Shown: positions 34,092 to 46,297 of the stretch, piece by piece | Numbering within the stretch: the stretch's first letter is position 1 | How the letters are laid out: each line of letters begins with the position of its first letter | From: Halichondria panicea | Taxonomy: Eukaryota > Porifera > Demospongiae > Suberitida > Halichondriidae | NCBI RefSeq assembly: GCF_963675165.1 | Contig: NC_087378.1 | Span: forward strand, 5,389,205 to 5,453,204 | Direction: 5' to 3' | DNA: 64,000 nucleotides | Made by a program: the position numbers and the translations under genes | The notes under the pieces: model-generated | What the model was told of the DNA's origin: nothing | The model's database searches: none | What the model saw: only the letters and a program-made list of their open reading frames with translations

Positions 34092-35903
34092 CCTGGAGAA
34101 GGTGCCAGTGGAAGTGGTGCGTTGTCAAAAGAAAGACACTCCCCCCTTTCTCAACCAGATGGAGTTCTCACGGTGAGTTATAACGGTTTGTATGGCAGCC
34201 TCAACAAACTGAGTGCTGTAAATAGTAGCAGCATTAATGTCATATACATATGTTTTTTAGCCTGGAGAAGGTGTCGGTGGAAGTGGTGCGTCCCCCCATT
34301 CTCAACCCGAAGGAATTGTTAATGTGAGTTATAATTATGCGAAAGTACTTGTAGGCTCAATTCTGCTGAAGTCCACTGATTTTATCCGGTATGATATACA
34401 TATCGAAAAAAGTCGGATACGCATCGTTCAATTAGTGGCCATGTCTCACCCACTACACTCGTTGGGTTCGCATTACAACTAACTAATGTACTACACTAGG
34501 GTGACACAAGGTGTCATGGGGCGAGCGTGTTAGCAGTACAGGTGTTTTGATGCATGTTGTTAGACCCTGTTTGAACTTATTGGGAACGAAAGTACTGTAG
34601 GTGATGATACAAGCATAAACGTTTGTGAAAAGCTGTTTTAAGAACAGGGCTTTGTTGTTTACGTTTGGCTAGCCTGACTTCTTTCTCTTCAGCTGTTTCT
34701 TGGGCTCTTGCTTGTCTGTGTCGATCCCTCCTTATTCGAAGTCTTTCTTGTTTGCTTTCGTTGTCAGGATTCATTTTATGCAACTTTTTCTTATGCCTCC
34801 AGTTGTGCAAAATACACGAGGAATACACGAAATTGGTAAGGACCGCGTGTGTAAAAACCGGCTATCAGGCCGTACATACCGTGACATACATACAGAGAAA
34901 TTGTCTACAGTCGTCACTAAGATAGGGCTCGCTACGCTCGCCCCAATCAACTCTATAACTACTTATAGTTCTAGATGTTCCATACATTTGCATGGGGCTT
35001 GTGAAGAACAAAATTATGTTATTCATTTTCGTCCGTATGCAGGCTGGACTCTCAATGCCAAGAAACGCCATCAGTCAGTCTCAAGACAAAATCACATCTC
35101 CCCATTTGAATGCCCCACAATCCAACACTAAACATGGAGATGAAACGGGTTCTGGGGATGACACTGATTCTGAGAGTGATACGGATTACACAAAAGTAGT
35201 ATCTTCAGAGAATTCCAAACGTTTACAAGATGAATCCCCAATGGATCAGCATCGCAAACGACGTACTCGCCGACTCTTGGGCAAGGAAGACAAGACAGGC
35301 GATACCCCAGCACAATACCAGTCACGCTATCGCCAGTCCCCACACAAGAAAGATTGGAGCAGACGAGATGGCCGCAGTAAACGGAAAGGAGAACAGCTCC
35401 TCGACAGTAATGTGACTGATTCACCCCTGCTGCAGGCTGACCCCAACCGCAGAAAGAAGAGGTAAGATCTGATTTGTACCTGGTGTATTTCGTGATTTAA
35501 GGTCAATGCATAGAATGTATTTTATCGAGTATAGTGCCTACCGTATATCGTATAATAATTATTGTCCCTTGTTATGGATTGACAGAAGCTGTTTTTTGTT
35601 TTTTGTTGCAGAGAAGACAAGTTGAAAGCCCGTGGACTTGATCCAAAGGAAATAAGTGAAGCTGCTGGAGATGACACATCTCCGAAAATCATAGATCGTC
35701 TGCTCAGTGAAAACAAACGACAAGCAATGAAACCTAAACCTTCCAATGATTCCAGAACCAGCAACAAACTTGTTGACGATAATGACCTGCCCCCAAGCAC
35801 TCCCGCTGCTTCACCATTTAACGTTCCCACAATAACACACACGAGCGAAGGAGGAGGGGCTCAGCAACTGCATGATGAGAGAAACAAGAACATCACTACC
35901 GGG
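34092..35903 (+). CDS. Linker micro-exon pair plus B+C cassette 3 (type II)
   Basis: Micro-exon 34092-34172 (81 nt, ends DGVLT) and short micro-exon 34261-34323 (63 nt, GASPHSQPEGIVN) lead into exon B 35043-35461 (419 nt) and exon C 35612-35903 (292 nt). Type II B is six codons shorter than type I, with SENSKRLQDESP in place of SEVSKRLHEHPEQINEAP. The 63-nt exon is a micro-exon with an in-frame loss of six codons (the LSKER region), and it precedes every type II B. A Helitron-like element sits in the intron 34324-35042. C ends TTG, not TTR, and the next donor is GTGAGT. Confidence 0.75.
34496..34946 (-). mobile_element. Helitron-like non-autonomous insertion, copy 1
   Basis: The intron before B exon 35043 has 451 bp not found in the matching introns of cassettes 7 and 9-12. 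The empty site in cassette 11 (59114-59131) reads ...tactaca|tcaactc..., so the insertion falls between A and T with no target duplication. Read on the minus strand, the element ends with a 15-nt hairpin (34502-34516, TGACAC stem) followed by CCCTAG, matching the hairpin plus CTRR terminus of Helitrons. It starts TTGGGG and not the usual TC. A subterminal inverted repeat ggggcgagcg lies at 34518-34527 and 34935-34944. A minus-strand ORF (34577-34828, 83 aa) contains an Arg-rich RIRRDRHRQARAQETAEEK segment, like the charged leader seen in some transposon proteins. It is probably a remnant. Confidence 0.65.
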
Positions 35904-36310
35904 GTGAGTGCTTTTATAATTGTGAGCCGTAAATCTTCTTGTAAAAGTTGACTTTTTTGTTTGTGTGACCATGGGAGCGCCAAGTTGAGCAGTTTCTTAC
36001 AAGTTTCAGCATTGTTATCACTCGATGTGTAGCCGCATGAGAAATGCAGTAAAGTTAACTGTGTATGTGTGTATGTGTGTGTGTGTATTCCAGCTGATTA
36101 ACTGCTCAACGCTTACATTGCCACGGCCAAACAGCTTCTAGTCTAGTATATGACTGTAAGAGTGTGACATGCATTATTATTCGATTGATGAAAAGTGTAA
36201 ATTATTTTATATCTAAGCCATGAGTTCAGCCCAATCCATAGGATAACAGTATGTGTGGCACCCTCAACAAACTGATTGTAGTAGCAACAGTAATGTTATA
36301 TTTTTTGTAG
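35904..36310. other. Fused post-type-II intron
   Basis: After cassette 3 the post-cassette intron is cut at ccaaacagcttct and joined to a normal array intron (tagtctagtat). The same junction occurs after cassettes 5 (42620-43026) and 7 (49167-49568), so one deletion or crossover founded all three higher-order units. Confidence 0.6.
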
Positions 36311-39020
36311 CCTGGAGAAGGTGTCGGTGGAAGTGGTGCATTGTCGAAAGACGGGCACTCCCCCCACCCTCAACCAGATGAAGTTCTCAAGGTGAATTGT
36401 ATACTTCATCTAGTGTTTTATACTGTAATGACTGTATAGGAGCGTGGCATCATTATTTGTGTGATAACAAGTGTAAAGTCTAATCCAAGCCTTTGTGACG
36501 AATGATAGCATTTTACATGTACATATGGCAGCCTCAAGAAACTGATTGTTATGTATAGTAGCAGCGTATATATATAATTTTGTAGCCTGGAAAAGATGCC
36601 AGTGGAAGTGGTGCACTGTCGAAAGAAAAACGCTCCCCCCATTCTCAACCAAATGGAGGTCTCAAGGTGAGTTATATACTTTGTCTAGTATAATCACTGT
36701 CGGAGTGTGACATCATTATTTATTTGATAATAAGTGTAAATTGTATTATATCTAAGCCATGAGTTCAGTCCAATCCAAAGGATAGCAGTATGTGTGGCAC
36801 CCTCAACAAACTGATTGTAGTAGCAACATTAATGTCATATTTTTTGTAGCCTGGAGAAGGTGCCAGTGGAAGTGGTGCGTCGTCGAAACAAAGACATTCC
36901 CCCCATTCTCAACCAGATGAAGTTCTCAAGGTGAGTTATATACTTTGTCTAGTATAATGACTGTCAGAGTGTGACATCATTATTCGATTGATGAAAAGTG
37001 TAAATTATTTTATATCTAAGCCATGAGTTCAGTCCAATCCAAAGGATAGCAGTATGTGTGGCACCCTCAACAAACTGATTTTAGTAGCAACATTAATGTC
37101 ATATTTTTGTAGCCTGGAGAAGGTGCCAGTGGAAGTGGTGCGTTGTCGAAACAAAGACATTCCCCCCATTCTCAACCAGATGAAGTACTCAAGGTGAGTT
37201 ATATACTTTGTCTAGTATTGACTGTAGGAGTCTGACATTATTATTCGATTGATGATAAGTGTAAAGTGTAACCCATTGGTTGAGTCCAATCCAAATGATA
37301 GCAGTGTGTATGACACCTTCAAAAAACTGATTGTTCTTTATAGTATATAGCAGCAATAATGTCATATTTTTTGTAGCCTGGACAAGGTGCCAGTGGAAGT
37401 GGCGCGTTGTCGAAAGAAAGACACTCTCCCCATTCTCAACCAGATGGAGTTGTCAAGGTGAATTGTATACTTCATCTATGTTTTATACTATTATGATTGT
37501 AAGAGTGTGACATCATTATTCGTTTGAATAAGTGTATAAAGTGTAACCCTTGGGTTGAGTTCAATCCAAATGATAGCAGTTTGTATGGCAATCTCAATAA
37601 ACTGATTGCTGTATATAATAGCTGGAGTAATGTCATATTTTTTGTAGCCTGGAGAAGGGGTCCGTGGAAGTGGTGCGTTGTCGAAAGAAAGGCACTCCTC
37701 CCATCCTCAACCAGATGAAATTCTCAAGGTGAGTTACATACTTTGTCTAGTGTATTGACTGTAGGAGTGTGACATCATTATTCGATTGATGATAAGTGTA
37801 AAGTGTAACCCATATGGGTTCAGTCGATCCAAATGATAGCAGTTTGTACAAGTACATATAATTTTGTAGCTTGGAGAAGGTGCCAATGGAAGTGGTGCGT
37901 TGTCGAAAGAAAGACACTCCCCCCATTCTCAACCAGATGGAGTTCTCAAGGTGAGTTATATACTTCGTCTATAGAATACTTACTGTAGGAGTGTGACATC
38001 ATTATTTAGGTATAATGACAAATGTAAACTGTATTAGGTTCAGTCCAATCCAAATAATAGCAGTGTGTATGGCACCCTCAACAAACTGATTGCTGTATTT
38101 CGTAAATAGCAGCTGTAATGTTATATTTTTTGTAGCCTGGAGAAGGTGTCGGTGGAAGTGGTGCGTCGTCGAAAGACGGTTACACCTCCCATCCTCAACC
38201 AGATGGAGTTGTCAAGGTGAATCCATCTATGTTTTATACTGTAATGACTAGAGCGTGGCATCATTATTTGTTTGATGACAAGTGTAAAGTCTAATCCATC
38301 TATGTTTTATACTGTAATGACTAGAGCGTGGCATCATTATTTGTTTGATGACAAGTGTAAAGTCTAATCCATAGGATCAGTAAGAGCCTTTGTGCCGAAT
38401 GATAGCATTTTACATGTACATATGACAGCCTCAAGAAACTGATTGTTGTGTATAGTAGCAGTGTATAATTATATATAATTTTGTAGCCTGGAGAAGGTGC
38501 CAGTGGAAGTGGTGCGTTGTCGAAAGAAAGACACTCTCCCCATTCTCAACCAGATGAAGTTCTCAAGGCGAGTTATATACTTTGTCTAGTATTGACTGTA
38601 GGAGTGTGACATCATTATTCGATTGATGATAAGTGTAAAGTGTAACCCATATGGGTTCAGTCGATCCAAATGTACATATCATTTTGTAGCTTGGAGAAGG
38701 TGCCAGTGGAAGTGGCACGTTGTCGAAAGAAAGACACTTCCCCCATTCTCAACCAGATGGAGTTCTCAAGGTGAGCTATATACTTTGTCTAGAATACTTA
38801 CTGTAGGAGTGTGTCATCATTATTCGGGTATAATGACAAATGTAAAATCTATTGGATTCAGTCCAATCTAAATGATAGAAGTGTCAACAAACTGATTGCT
38901 GTATATAGTATAGCAGCAGTAATGTCGCACTTTTTGTAGCCTGGAGAAGATGTCGGTGGAAGTGGTGCGTTGTCGAGAGAAAGACACTACCCCTATTTTC
39001 AACCAGAGGGCGTTCTTAAT
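36311..39020 (+). CDS. 27-residue repeat micro-exon array, segment 4 (11 exons)
   Basis: Exons 36311-36391, 36586-36666, 36850-36930, 37113-37193, 37377-37457, 37648-37728, 37870-37950, 38136-38216, 38487-38567, 38690-38770 and 38940-39020. All are 81 nt and open in phase 0. Exon 38487-38567 is followed by GCGAGT, the only non-GT donor found; GC-AG introns are a known minor class, so it may still splice. Subtypes recur in a fixed order compared with segments 5 and 6: DGH, PGKDA..KEKRS, KQRH, PGQG, GVRG and DGYT types. The last exon has the HY-P-FQPEGVLN ending that precedes a type I B exon. Confidence 0.75.
38221..38366 (+). repeat. Two-copy 73-bp tandem repeat in array intron
   Basis: The unit starts atccatctatgttttatac and ends gtgtaaagtcta; the copies are 38221-38293 and 38294-38366. 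It is a private duplication in the right copy of the 6.7-kb block. Confidence 0.85.
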
Positions 39021-39281
39021 GTAAGTTATAGTTATGCGAAAGTACTTGTAGGCTTAATTCTGCTGAAATCCACTGATTTGATCTGGTATAATTATGTATA
39101 CTTGTCGAAAAAAGTCAGATACGCCTCGTTCAATTAGTGACCATGCCTCACATTGTTGGGTTCACATTACAAGTAACTAATCTAATACATCAACTATGGT
39201 TTTAGATATTCCATACATCTGCATGGCGCTTTTTATTTTGTTAATAACATAATTATGTTATTGATTTTCGTCCGTATGCAG

Positions 39282-40153
39282 GCTGGACTTTCAATGCCAA
39301 TAAACACCCTCAGTCAGTCTCAAGACGAAATCACTCCTCCCCATTTGGATGCCCAACAATCCAACACTGAACATGGAGATGAAACGGGTTCTGGGGAAGA
39401 CACTGATTCTGAGAGTGATACGGATTACACAAAAGTAGCATCTTCGGAGGTTTCCAAACGTTTACATGAGCATCCCGAACAAATCAATGAAGCCCCAATG
39501 GATCAGCATCACAAACGGCGTACTCGCCGACTCTTGGGCAAGGAAGACAAGACAGGCGATACCCCAGCACAATATCAGTCACGCTATCGCCAGTCCCCAC
39601 ACAAGAAAGATCGGAGCAGACGAGATGGCCGCAGTAAACGGAAAGGAGAACAGCTCCTCGACAGTAATGTGACTGATTCACCTCTGTTGCAGGCTGACCC
39701 CAACCGCAGAAAGAAGAGGTAAGAACTGATTTGTGCCTGGTGTATTTCGTGATTTAAGGTCAATGCATAGAATGTATTTTATCGAGTATAGTTCCTACCG
39801 TATATCGTATATTGTCCCTTGTTATGGATTGACAGAAGCTGTTTTGTGTTTGTTGTTGCAGAGGAGACAAGTTGAAAGCCCGTGGACTTGATCCAAAGGA
39901 AATAAGTGAAGCTGCTGGAGATGACACATCTCCGAAAATCATAGCTCATCTGCTCAGTGAAAACAAACAACAAGTAATGAAACCTAAACCTTCCAATGAT
40001 TCCAGAACCAGCAACAAACTTGTTGACGATAATGACCTGCCCCCAAGCACTCCCGCTGCTTCACCATTGAACGTTCCCACAGTAACCCACACGAGCAAAG
40101 GAGGAGGGGCTCAGCAACTGCATGATGAGAGAAACAAGAACATCACTACCAGG
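39282..40153 (+). CDS. B+C cassette 4 (type I)
   Basis: Exon B is 39282-39718 (437 nt) and exon C is 39862-40153 (292 nt). It lies 6,716 bp downstream of cassette 2 and differs from it by only a few substitutions (for example PIN for PTN near the B start, and GDD for GND in C). The basic and acidic tracts are intact. Confidence 0.75.
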
Positions 40154-40807
40154 GTGAGTGCTTTATTATTGTTCAGAAGAGCCGTCAATCTCCCTGTAAA
40201 AGTTGACTTTTGTATGACCGTGGGAGCGCCAAGTTTTACAAGTTTCAGCATTATTATGACTCGAGGTGTAGCCTCATGACGAATACAGAAACTTAACTGT
40301 GTATGTGTGTGTGTATTCCAGCTGATTAGCTGCTCAACGCTTACATTGCCACGGCAAACAGCTGTTATAGGCTTCTATATAGCCACATTTTTGTAGTACA
40401 TGCAGTGAAGGCTGTTGCCTCTTCAAAATGGTTCATGGCATCATCTGTGTGCACAAATTTCATTTAAACAGCTGCAAAGCTGTGTATATGGCCAAAAACA
40501 GCAGCTATTGTGAATTCTGACCTCAAAGTCTTTGCAGATATGTATGCGTATAACGCCAAATTATCGAGGGGCTTAATTTTCGCTATTTTCGTGGGTTAGC
40601 AAATGTAACAGAAGACACAATTTCAAGTAGATTCAACGAAATGCTTTTAGAGGCCATTTCATGAAATTTAAGAGCCTCACACATTTCAGGCCTTTTTTCG
40701 TAATAATATTGACAGAAATTGCACATTACTAAACTTCTATCGTCATAGATCTAAGCTTCCCTTGTTTAACTACTGTTTCCATTAAGGTCATATTGTGTTT
40801 TGTATAG

Positions 40808-42619
40808 CCTGGAGAAGGTGCCAGTGGAAGTGGTGCGTTGTCAAAAGAAAGACACTCCCCCCATTCTCAACCAGATGGAGTTCTCACGGTGAGTTATAAC
40901 GGTTTGTATGGCAGCCTCAACAAACTGAGTGCTGTAAATAGTAGCAGCATTAATGTCATATACATATGTTTTTTAGCCTGGAGAAGGTGTCGGTGGAAGT
41001 GGTGCGTCCCCCCATTCTCAACCCGAAGGAATTGTTAATGTGAGTTATAATTATGCGAAAGTACTTGTAGGCTCAATTCTGCTGAAGTCCACTGATTTTA
41101 TCCGGTATGATATACATATCGAAAAAAGTCGGATACGCATCGTTCAATTAGTGGCCATGTCTCACCCACTACACTCGTTGGGTTCGCATTACAACTAACT
41201 AATGTACTACACTAGGGTGACACAAGGTGTCATGGGGCGAGCGTGTTAGCAGTACAGGTGTTTTGATGCATGTTGTTAGACCCTGTTTGAACTTATTGGG
41301 AACGAAAGTACTGTAGGTGCTGATACAAGCATAAACGTTTGTGAAAAGCTGTTTTAAGAACAGGGCTTTGTTGTTTACGTTTGGCTAGCCTGACTTCTTT
41401 CTCTTCAGCTGTTTCTTGGGCTCTTGCTTGTCTGTGTCGATCCCTCCTTATTCGAAGTCTTTCTTGTTTGCTTTCGTTGTCAGGATTCATTTTATGCAAC
41501 TTTTTCTTATGCCTCCAGTTGTGCAAAATACACGAGGAATACACGAAATTGGTAAGGACCGCGTGTGTAAAAACCGGCTATCAGGCCGTACATACCGTGA
41601 CATACATACAGAGAAATTGTCTACAGTCGTCACTAAGATAGGGCTCGCTACGCTCGCCCCAATCAACTCTATAACTACTTATAGTTCTAGATGTTCCATA
41701 CATTTGCATGGGGCTTGTGAAGAACATAATTATGTTATTCATTTTCGTCCGTATGCAGGCTGGACTCTCAATGCCAAGAAACGCCATCAGTCAGTCTCAA
41801 GACAAAATCACATCTCCCCATTTGAATGCCCCACAATCCAACACTAAACATGGAGATGAAACGGGTTCTGGGGATGACACTGATTCTGAGAGTGATACGG
41901 ATTACACAAAAGTAGTATCTTCAGAGAATTCCAAACGTTTACAAGATGAATCCCCAATGGATCAGCATCGCAAACGACGTACTCGCCGACTCTTGGGCAA
42001 GGAAGACAAGACAGGCGATACCCCAGCACAATACCAGTCACGCTATCGCCAGTCCCCACACAAGAAAGATTGGAGCAGACGAGATGGCCGCAGTAAACGG
42101 AAAGGAGAACAGCTCCTCGACAGTAATGTGACTGATTCACCCCTGCTGCAGGCTGACCCCAACCGCAGAAAGAAGAGGTAAGATCTGATTTGTACCTGGT
42201 GTATTTCGTGATTTAAGGTCAATGCATAGAATGTATTTTATCGAGTATAGTGCCTACCGTATATCGTATAATAATTATTGTCCCTTGTTATGGATTGACA
42301 GAAGCTGTTTTTTGTTTTTTGTTGCAGAGAAGACAAGTTGAAAGCCCGTGGACTTGATCCAAAGGAAATAAGTGAAGCTGCTGGAGATGACACATCTCCG
42401 AAAATCATAGATCGTCTGCTCAGTGAAAACAAACGACAAGCAATGAAACCTAAACCTTCCAATGATTCCAGAACCAGCAACAAACTTGTTGACGATAATG
42501 ACCTGCCCCCAAGCACTCCCGCTGCTTCACCATTTAACGTTCCCACAGTAACACACACGAGCGAAGGAGGAGGGGCTCAGCAACTGCATGATGAGAGAAA
42601 CAAGAACATCACTACCGGG
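40808..42619 (+). CDS. Linker micro-exon pair plus B+C cassette 5 (type II)
   Basis: Micro-exons 40808-40888 (81 nt) and 40977-41039 (63 nt), exon B 41759-42177 (419 nt) and exon C 42328-42619 (292 nt). This is the 6,716-bp copy of the block at 34092-35903, including the Helitron-like element in the intron before B. Protein differences from cassette 3 are minimal (one residue in C: PTVTH versus PTITH). Confidence 0.75.
41212..41662 (-). mobile_element. Helitron-like non-autonomous insertion, copy 2 (by segmental duplication)
   Basis: This is the same insertion at the same intronic site, carried by the 6,716-bp duplication, and therefore not an independent transposition. Minus-strand ORF 41293-41544 differs by one residue (YQH for YHH). 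Termini and hairpin are unchanged. Confidence 0.65.
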
Positions 42620-43026
42620 GTGAGTGCTTTTATAATTGTGAGCCGTAAATCTTCTTGTAAAAGTTGACTTTTTTGTTTGTGTGACCATGGGAGCGCCAAG
42701 TTGAGCAGTTTCTTACAAGTTTCAGCATTGTTATCACTCGATGTGTAGCCGCATGAGAAATGCAGTAAAGTTAACTGTGTATGTGTGTATGTGTGTGTGT
42801 GTATTCCAGCTGATTAACTGCTCAACGCTTACATTGCCACGGCCAAACAGCTTCTAGTCTAGTATATGACTGTAAGAGTGTGACATGCATTATTATTCGA
42901 TTGATGAAAAGTGTAAATTATTTTATATCTAAGCCATGAGTTCAGCCCAATCCATAGGATAACAGTATGTGTGGCACCCTCAACAAACTGATTTTAGTAG
43001 CAACATTAATGTCATATTTTTTGTAG

Positions 43027-46000
43027 CCTGGAGAAGGTGTCGGTGGAAGTGGTGCATTGTCGAAAGACGGGCACTCCCCCCACCCTCAACCAGATGGAGT
43101 TCTCAAGGTGAATTGTATACTTCATCTAGTGTTTTATACTGTAATGACTGTATAGGAGCGTGGCATCATTATTTGTGTGATAACAAGTGTAAAGTCTAAT
43201 CCAAGCCTTTGTGACGAATGATAGCATTTTACATGTACATATGGCAGCCTCAAGAAACTGATTGTTATGTATAGTAGCAGCGTATATATATAATTTTGTA
43301 GCCTGGAAAAGATGCCAGTGGAAGTGGTGCACTGTCGAAAGAAAAACGCTCCCCCCATTCTCAACCAGATGGAGGTCTCAAGGTGAATTGTATACTTCAT
43401 CTAGTGTTTTATAGTATAATGACTGTATAGGAGCGTGGCATCATTATTTGTGTGATAACAAGTGTAAAGTCTAATCCAAGCCTTTGTGACGAATGATAGC
43501 ATTTTACATGTACATATGGCAGCCTCAAAAAACTGATTGTTATGTATAGTAGCAGCGTATATATATAATTTTGTAGCCTGGAAAAGATGCCAGTGGAAGT
43601 GGTGCACTGTCGAAAGAAAAACGCTCCCCCCATTCTCAACCAGATGGAGGTCTCAAGGTGAGTTATATACTTTGTCTAGTATAATCACTGTCGGAGTGTG
43701 ACATCATTATTTATTTGATAATAAGTGTAAATTGTATTATATCTAAGCCATGAGTTCAGTCCAATCCAAAGGATAGCAGTATGTGTGGCACCCTCAACAA
43801 ACTGATTTTAGTAGCAACATTAATGACATATTTTTTGTAGCCTGGAGAAGGTGCCAGTGGAAGTAGTGCATTGTCGAAAGACGGGCACTCCCCCCATCCT
43901 CAACCAGATGAAGTTCTCAAGGTAAATTGTATACTTCATCTAGTGTTTTATACTGTAATGACTGTATAGGAGCGTGGCATCATTATTTGTGTGATAACAA
44001 GTGTAAAGTCTAATCCAAGCCTTTGTGACGAATGATAGCATTTTACATGTACATATGGCAGCCTCAAGAAACTGATTGTTATGTATACTAGCAGCGTATA
44101 TATATATAATTTTGTAGCCTGGAAAAGATGCCAGTGGAAGTGGTGCACTGTCGAAAGAAAAACGCTCCCCCCATTCTCAACCAGATGGATGTCTCAAGGT
44201 GAGTTATATACTATGTCTAGTATAATCACTGTCGGAGTGTGACATCATTATTTATTTGATAATAAGTGTAAATTGTATTATATCTAAGCCATGAGTTCAG
44301 TCCAATCCAAAGGATAGCAGTATGTGTAGCACCCTCAACAAACTGATTGTAGTAGCAACATTAATGTCATATTTGTTGTAGCCTGGAGAAGGTGCCAGTG
44401 GAAGTGGTGCGTTGTCGAAACAAAGACACTCCCCCCATTCTCAACCAGATGAAGTTCTCAAGGTGAGTTATATACTTTGTCTAGTATTGACTGTAGGAGT
44501 GTGACATTATTATTCGATTGATGATAAGTGTAAAGTGTAATCCATATGGAATCAGTCGATCGAAATGATTGCAGTTTGTACAAGTATATATCATTTTGTA
44601 GCTTGGAGAAGGTGCCAGTGGAAGTGGCGCATTGTCGAAAGAAAGACACTTCCCTCATTCTCAACCAGATGGAGTTCTCAAAGTGATTTATATGCTTGTC
44701 TAGTATAATGACTGAGGAAGTGTAACATCATTATTAATTTTGTTTGATGATAAGTGTAAAGTGTAACCCATTGGTTGAGTCCAATCCAAATGATAGCAGT
44801 GTGTATGACACCTTCAAAAAACTGATTGTTCTTTATAGTATATAGCAGCAATAATATCATATTTTTTGTAGCCTGGAGAAGGTACCAGTGGAAGTGGCGC
44901 GTTGTCGAAAGAAAGACACTCCCCCCATTCTCAACCAGATGGAGTTCTCAAGGTGAGTTATATACTTCGTCTATAAAATACTTACTGTAGGAGTGTGACA
45001 TCATTATTCAGGTATAATGACAAATGTAAACTGTATTAGGTTCAGTCTAATCCAAATAATAGCAGTGTGTATAGCACCCTCAACAAACTGATTGCTGTAT
45101 TTAGTATATAGCAGCTGTAATATTATATTTTTTGTAGCCTGGAGAAGGTGTCAGTGGAAGTGGTGCGTCATCAAAAGACGGTTACACCTCCCATCCTCAA
45201 CCAGATGGAGTTGTCAAGGTGAATTGTATACTTCATCTATGTTTTATACTATAATGACTGTATAAGAGCGTGGCATCATTATTTGTTTGATGACAAGTGT
45301 AAAGTCTAATCCATAGGATCAGTAAGAGCCTTTGTGCCGAATGATAGCATTTTACATGTACATATGACAGCCTCAAGAAACTGATTGTTGTGTATAGTAG
45401 CAGTGTATAATTATACTATAATTTTGTAGCTTGGAGAAGGTGCCAGTGGAAGTGGTGCGTTGTCGAAAGAAAGACACTCTCCCCATTCTCAACCAGATGA
45501 AGTTCTCAAGGTGAGTTATATACTTTGTCTAGTATTATGATTGTAAGAGTGTAACATCATTATTCGTTTGATGATAAGTGTAAAGTGTAACCCTTGGGTT
45601 GAGTTCAATCCAAATGATAGCAGTTTGTATGGCAATCTCAAACAACTGATTGCTGTATATAGTAGCAGCTGCAATGTCATACTTTTTGTAGCCTGGAGAA
45701 GGGGTCCATGGAAGTGGTGCGTTGTCGAAAGAAAGGCACTCCTCCCATCCTCAACCAGATGAAGTTCTCAAGGTGAGTTACATTCTTTGTCTAGAATACT
45801 TACTGTAGGAGTGTGTCATCATTATTCGGGTATAATGACAAATGTCAAATGTATTGGATTCAGGCCAATCTAAATGATAGCAGTGTGTATGGCACCCTCA
45901 ACAAACTGATTGCTGTATATAGTATAGCAGCAGTAATGTCGCATTTTTTGTAGCCTGGAGAAGATGTCGGTGGAAGTGGTGCGTTGTCGAGAGAAAGACA

Positions 46001-46034
46001 CTACCCCCATTTTCAACCAGAGGGCGTTCCTAAT
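43027..46034 (+). CDS. 27-residue repeat micro-exon array, segment 5 (12 exons)
   Basis: Exons 43027-43107, 43302-43382, 43577-43657, 43841-43921, 44118-44198, 44382-44462, 44602-44682, 44872-44952, 45138-45218, 45430-45510, 45692-45772 and 45954-46034, all 81 nt. The PGKDASGSGALSKEKRS subtype appears three times (43302, 43577, 44118), so a local tandem duplication of one or two units happened here. Donors at 43922 (GTAAAT) and 44683 (GTGATT) are weaker than the usual GTGAGT. The last exon ends QPEGVPN, a variant of the pre-type-I subtype. Confidence 0.75.
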
Positions 46035-46297
46035 GTGAGTTATAGTGATGCGAAAGTACTTGTAGGCTCAATTCTGCTGAAATCCACTGATTTGATCCGG
46101 TATAATTATGCATACTTGTCGAAAAAAGTCAGATACGCCTTGTTCAATTAGTGACCATGCCTCACATCGTTGGGTTCACATTACAAGTAACTAATCTACT
46201 ACATCAACTCTATGGTTTTAGATATTCCGTACATCTGCATGGGGCTTCTTATTTTGTTAATAACATAATTATGTTATTGATTTTCGTCCGTATGCAG

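Larger units (their letters stand above)
31460..36666 (+). repeat. Near-identical segmental duplication, left copy
   Basis: This block recurs at about 38132-43382. The offset is exactly 6,716 bp from about 31,960 to 36,666 and differs by small indels further left (6,672-6,732). Micro-exons, two cassettes, introns and the Helitron-like insertion are all included. Similarity breaks at the donor after exon 36586-36666 (gtgagttatatacttt versus gtgaattgtatacttc). Confidence 0.85.
38132..43382 (+). repeat. Near-identical segmental duplication, right copy
   Basis: This is the partner of 31460-36666. Only scattered substitutions separate the two over about 5 kb, including within introns, so the duplication or conversion is recent, or the copies are still exchanging. 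A 73-bp local tandem duplication (38221-38366) and a deletion of roughly 17 bp near 38670 are private to this copy. Confidence 0.85.

Noticed and set aside
35128-35424. Repeated minus-strand ORFs of 60-116 codons opposite B and C exons
   Set aside because: They are mirror images of constrained + strand exons and recur only because those exons recur; no splice or start context supports them.
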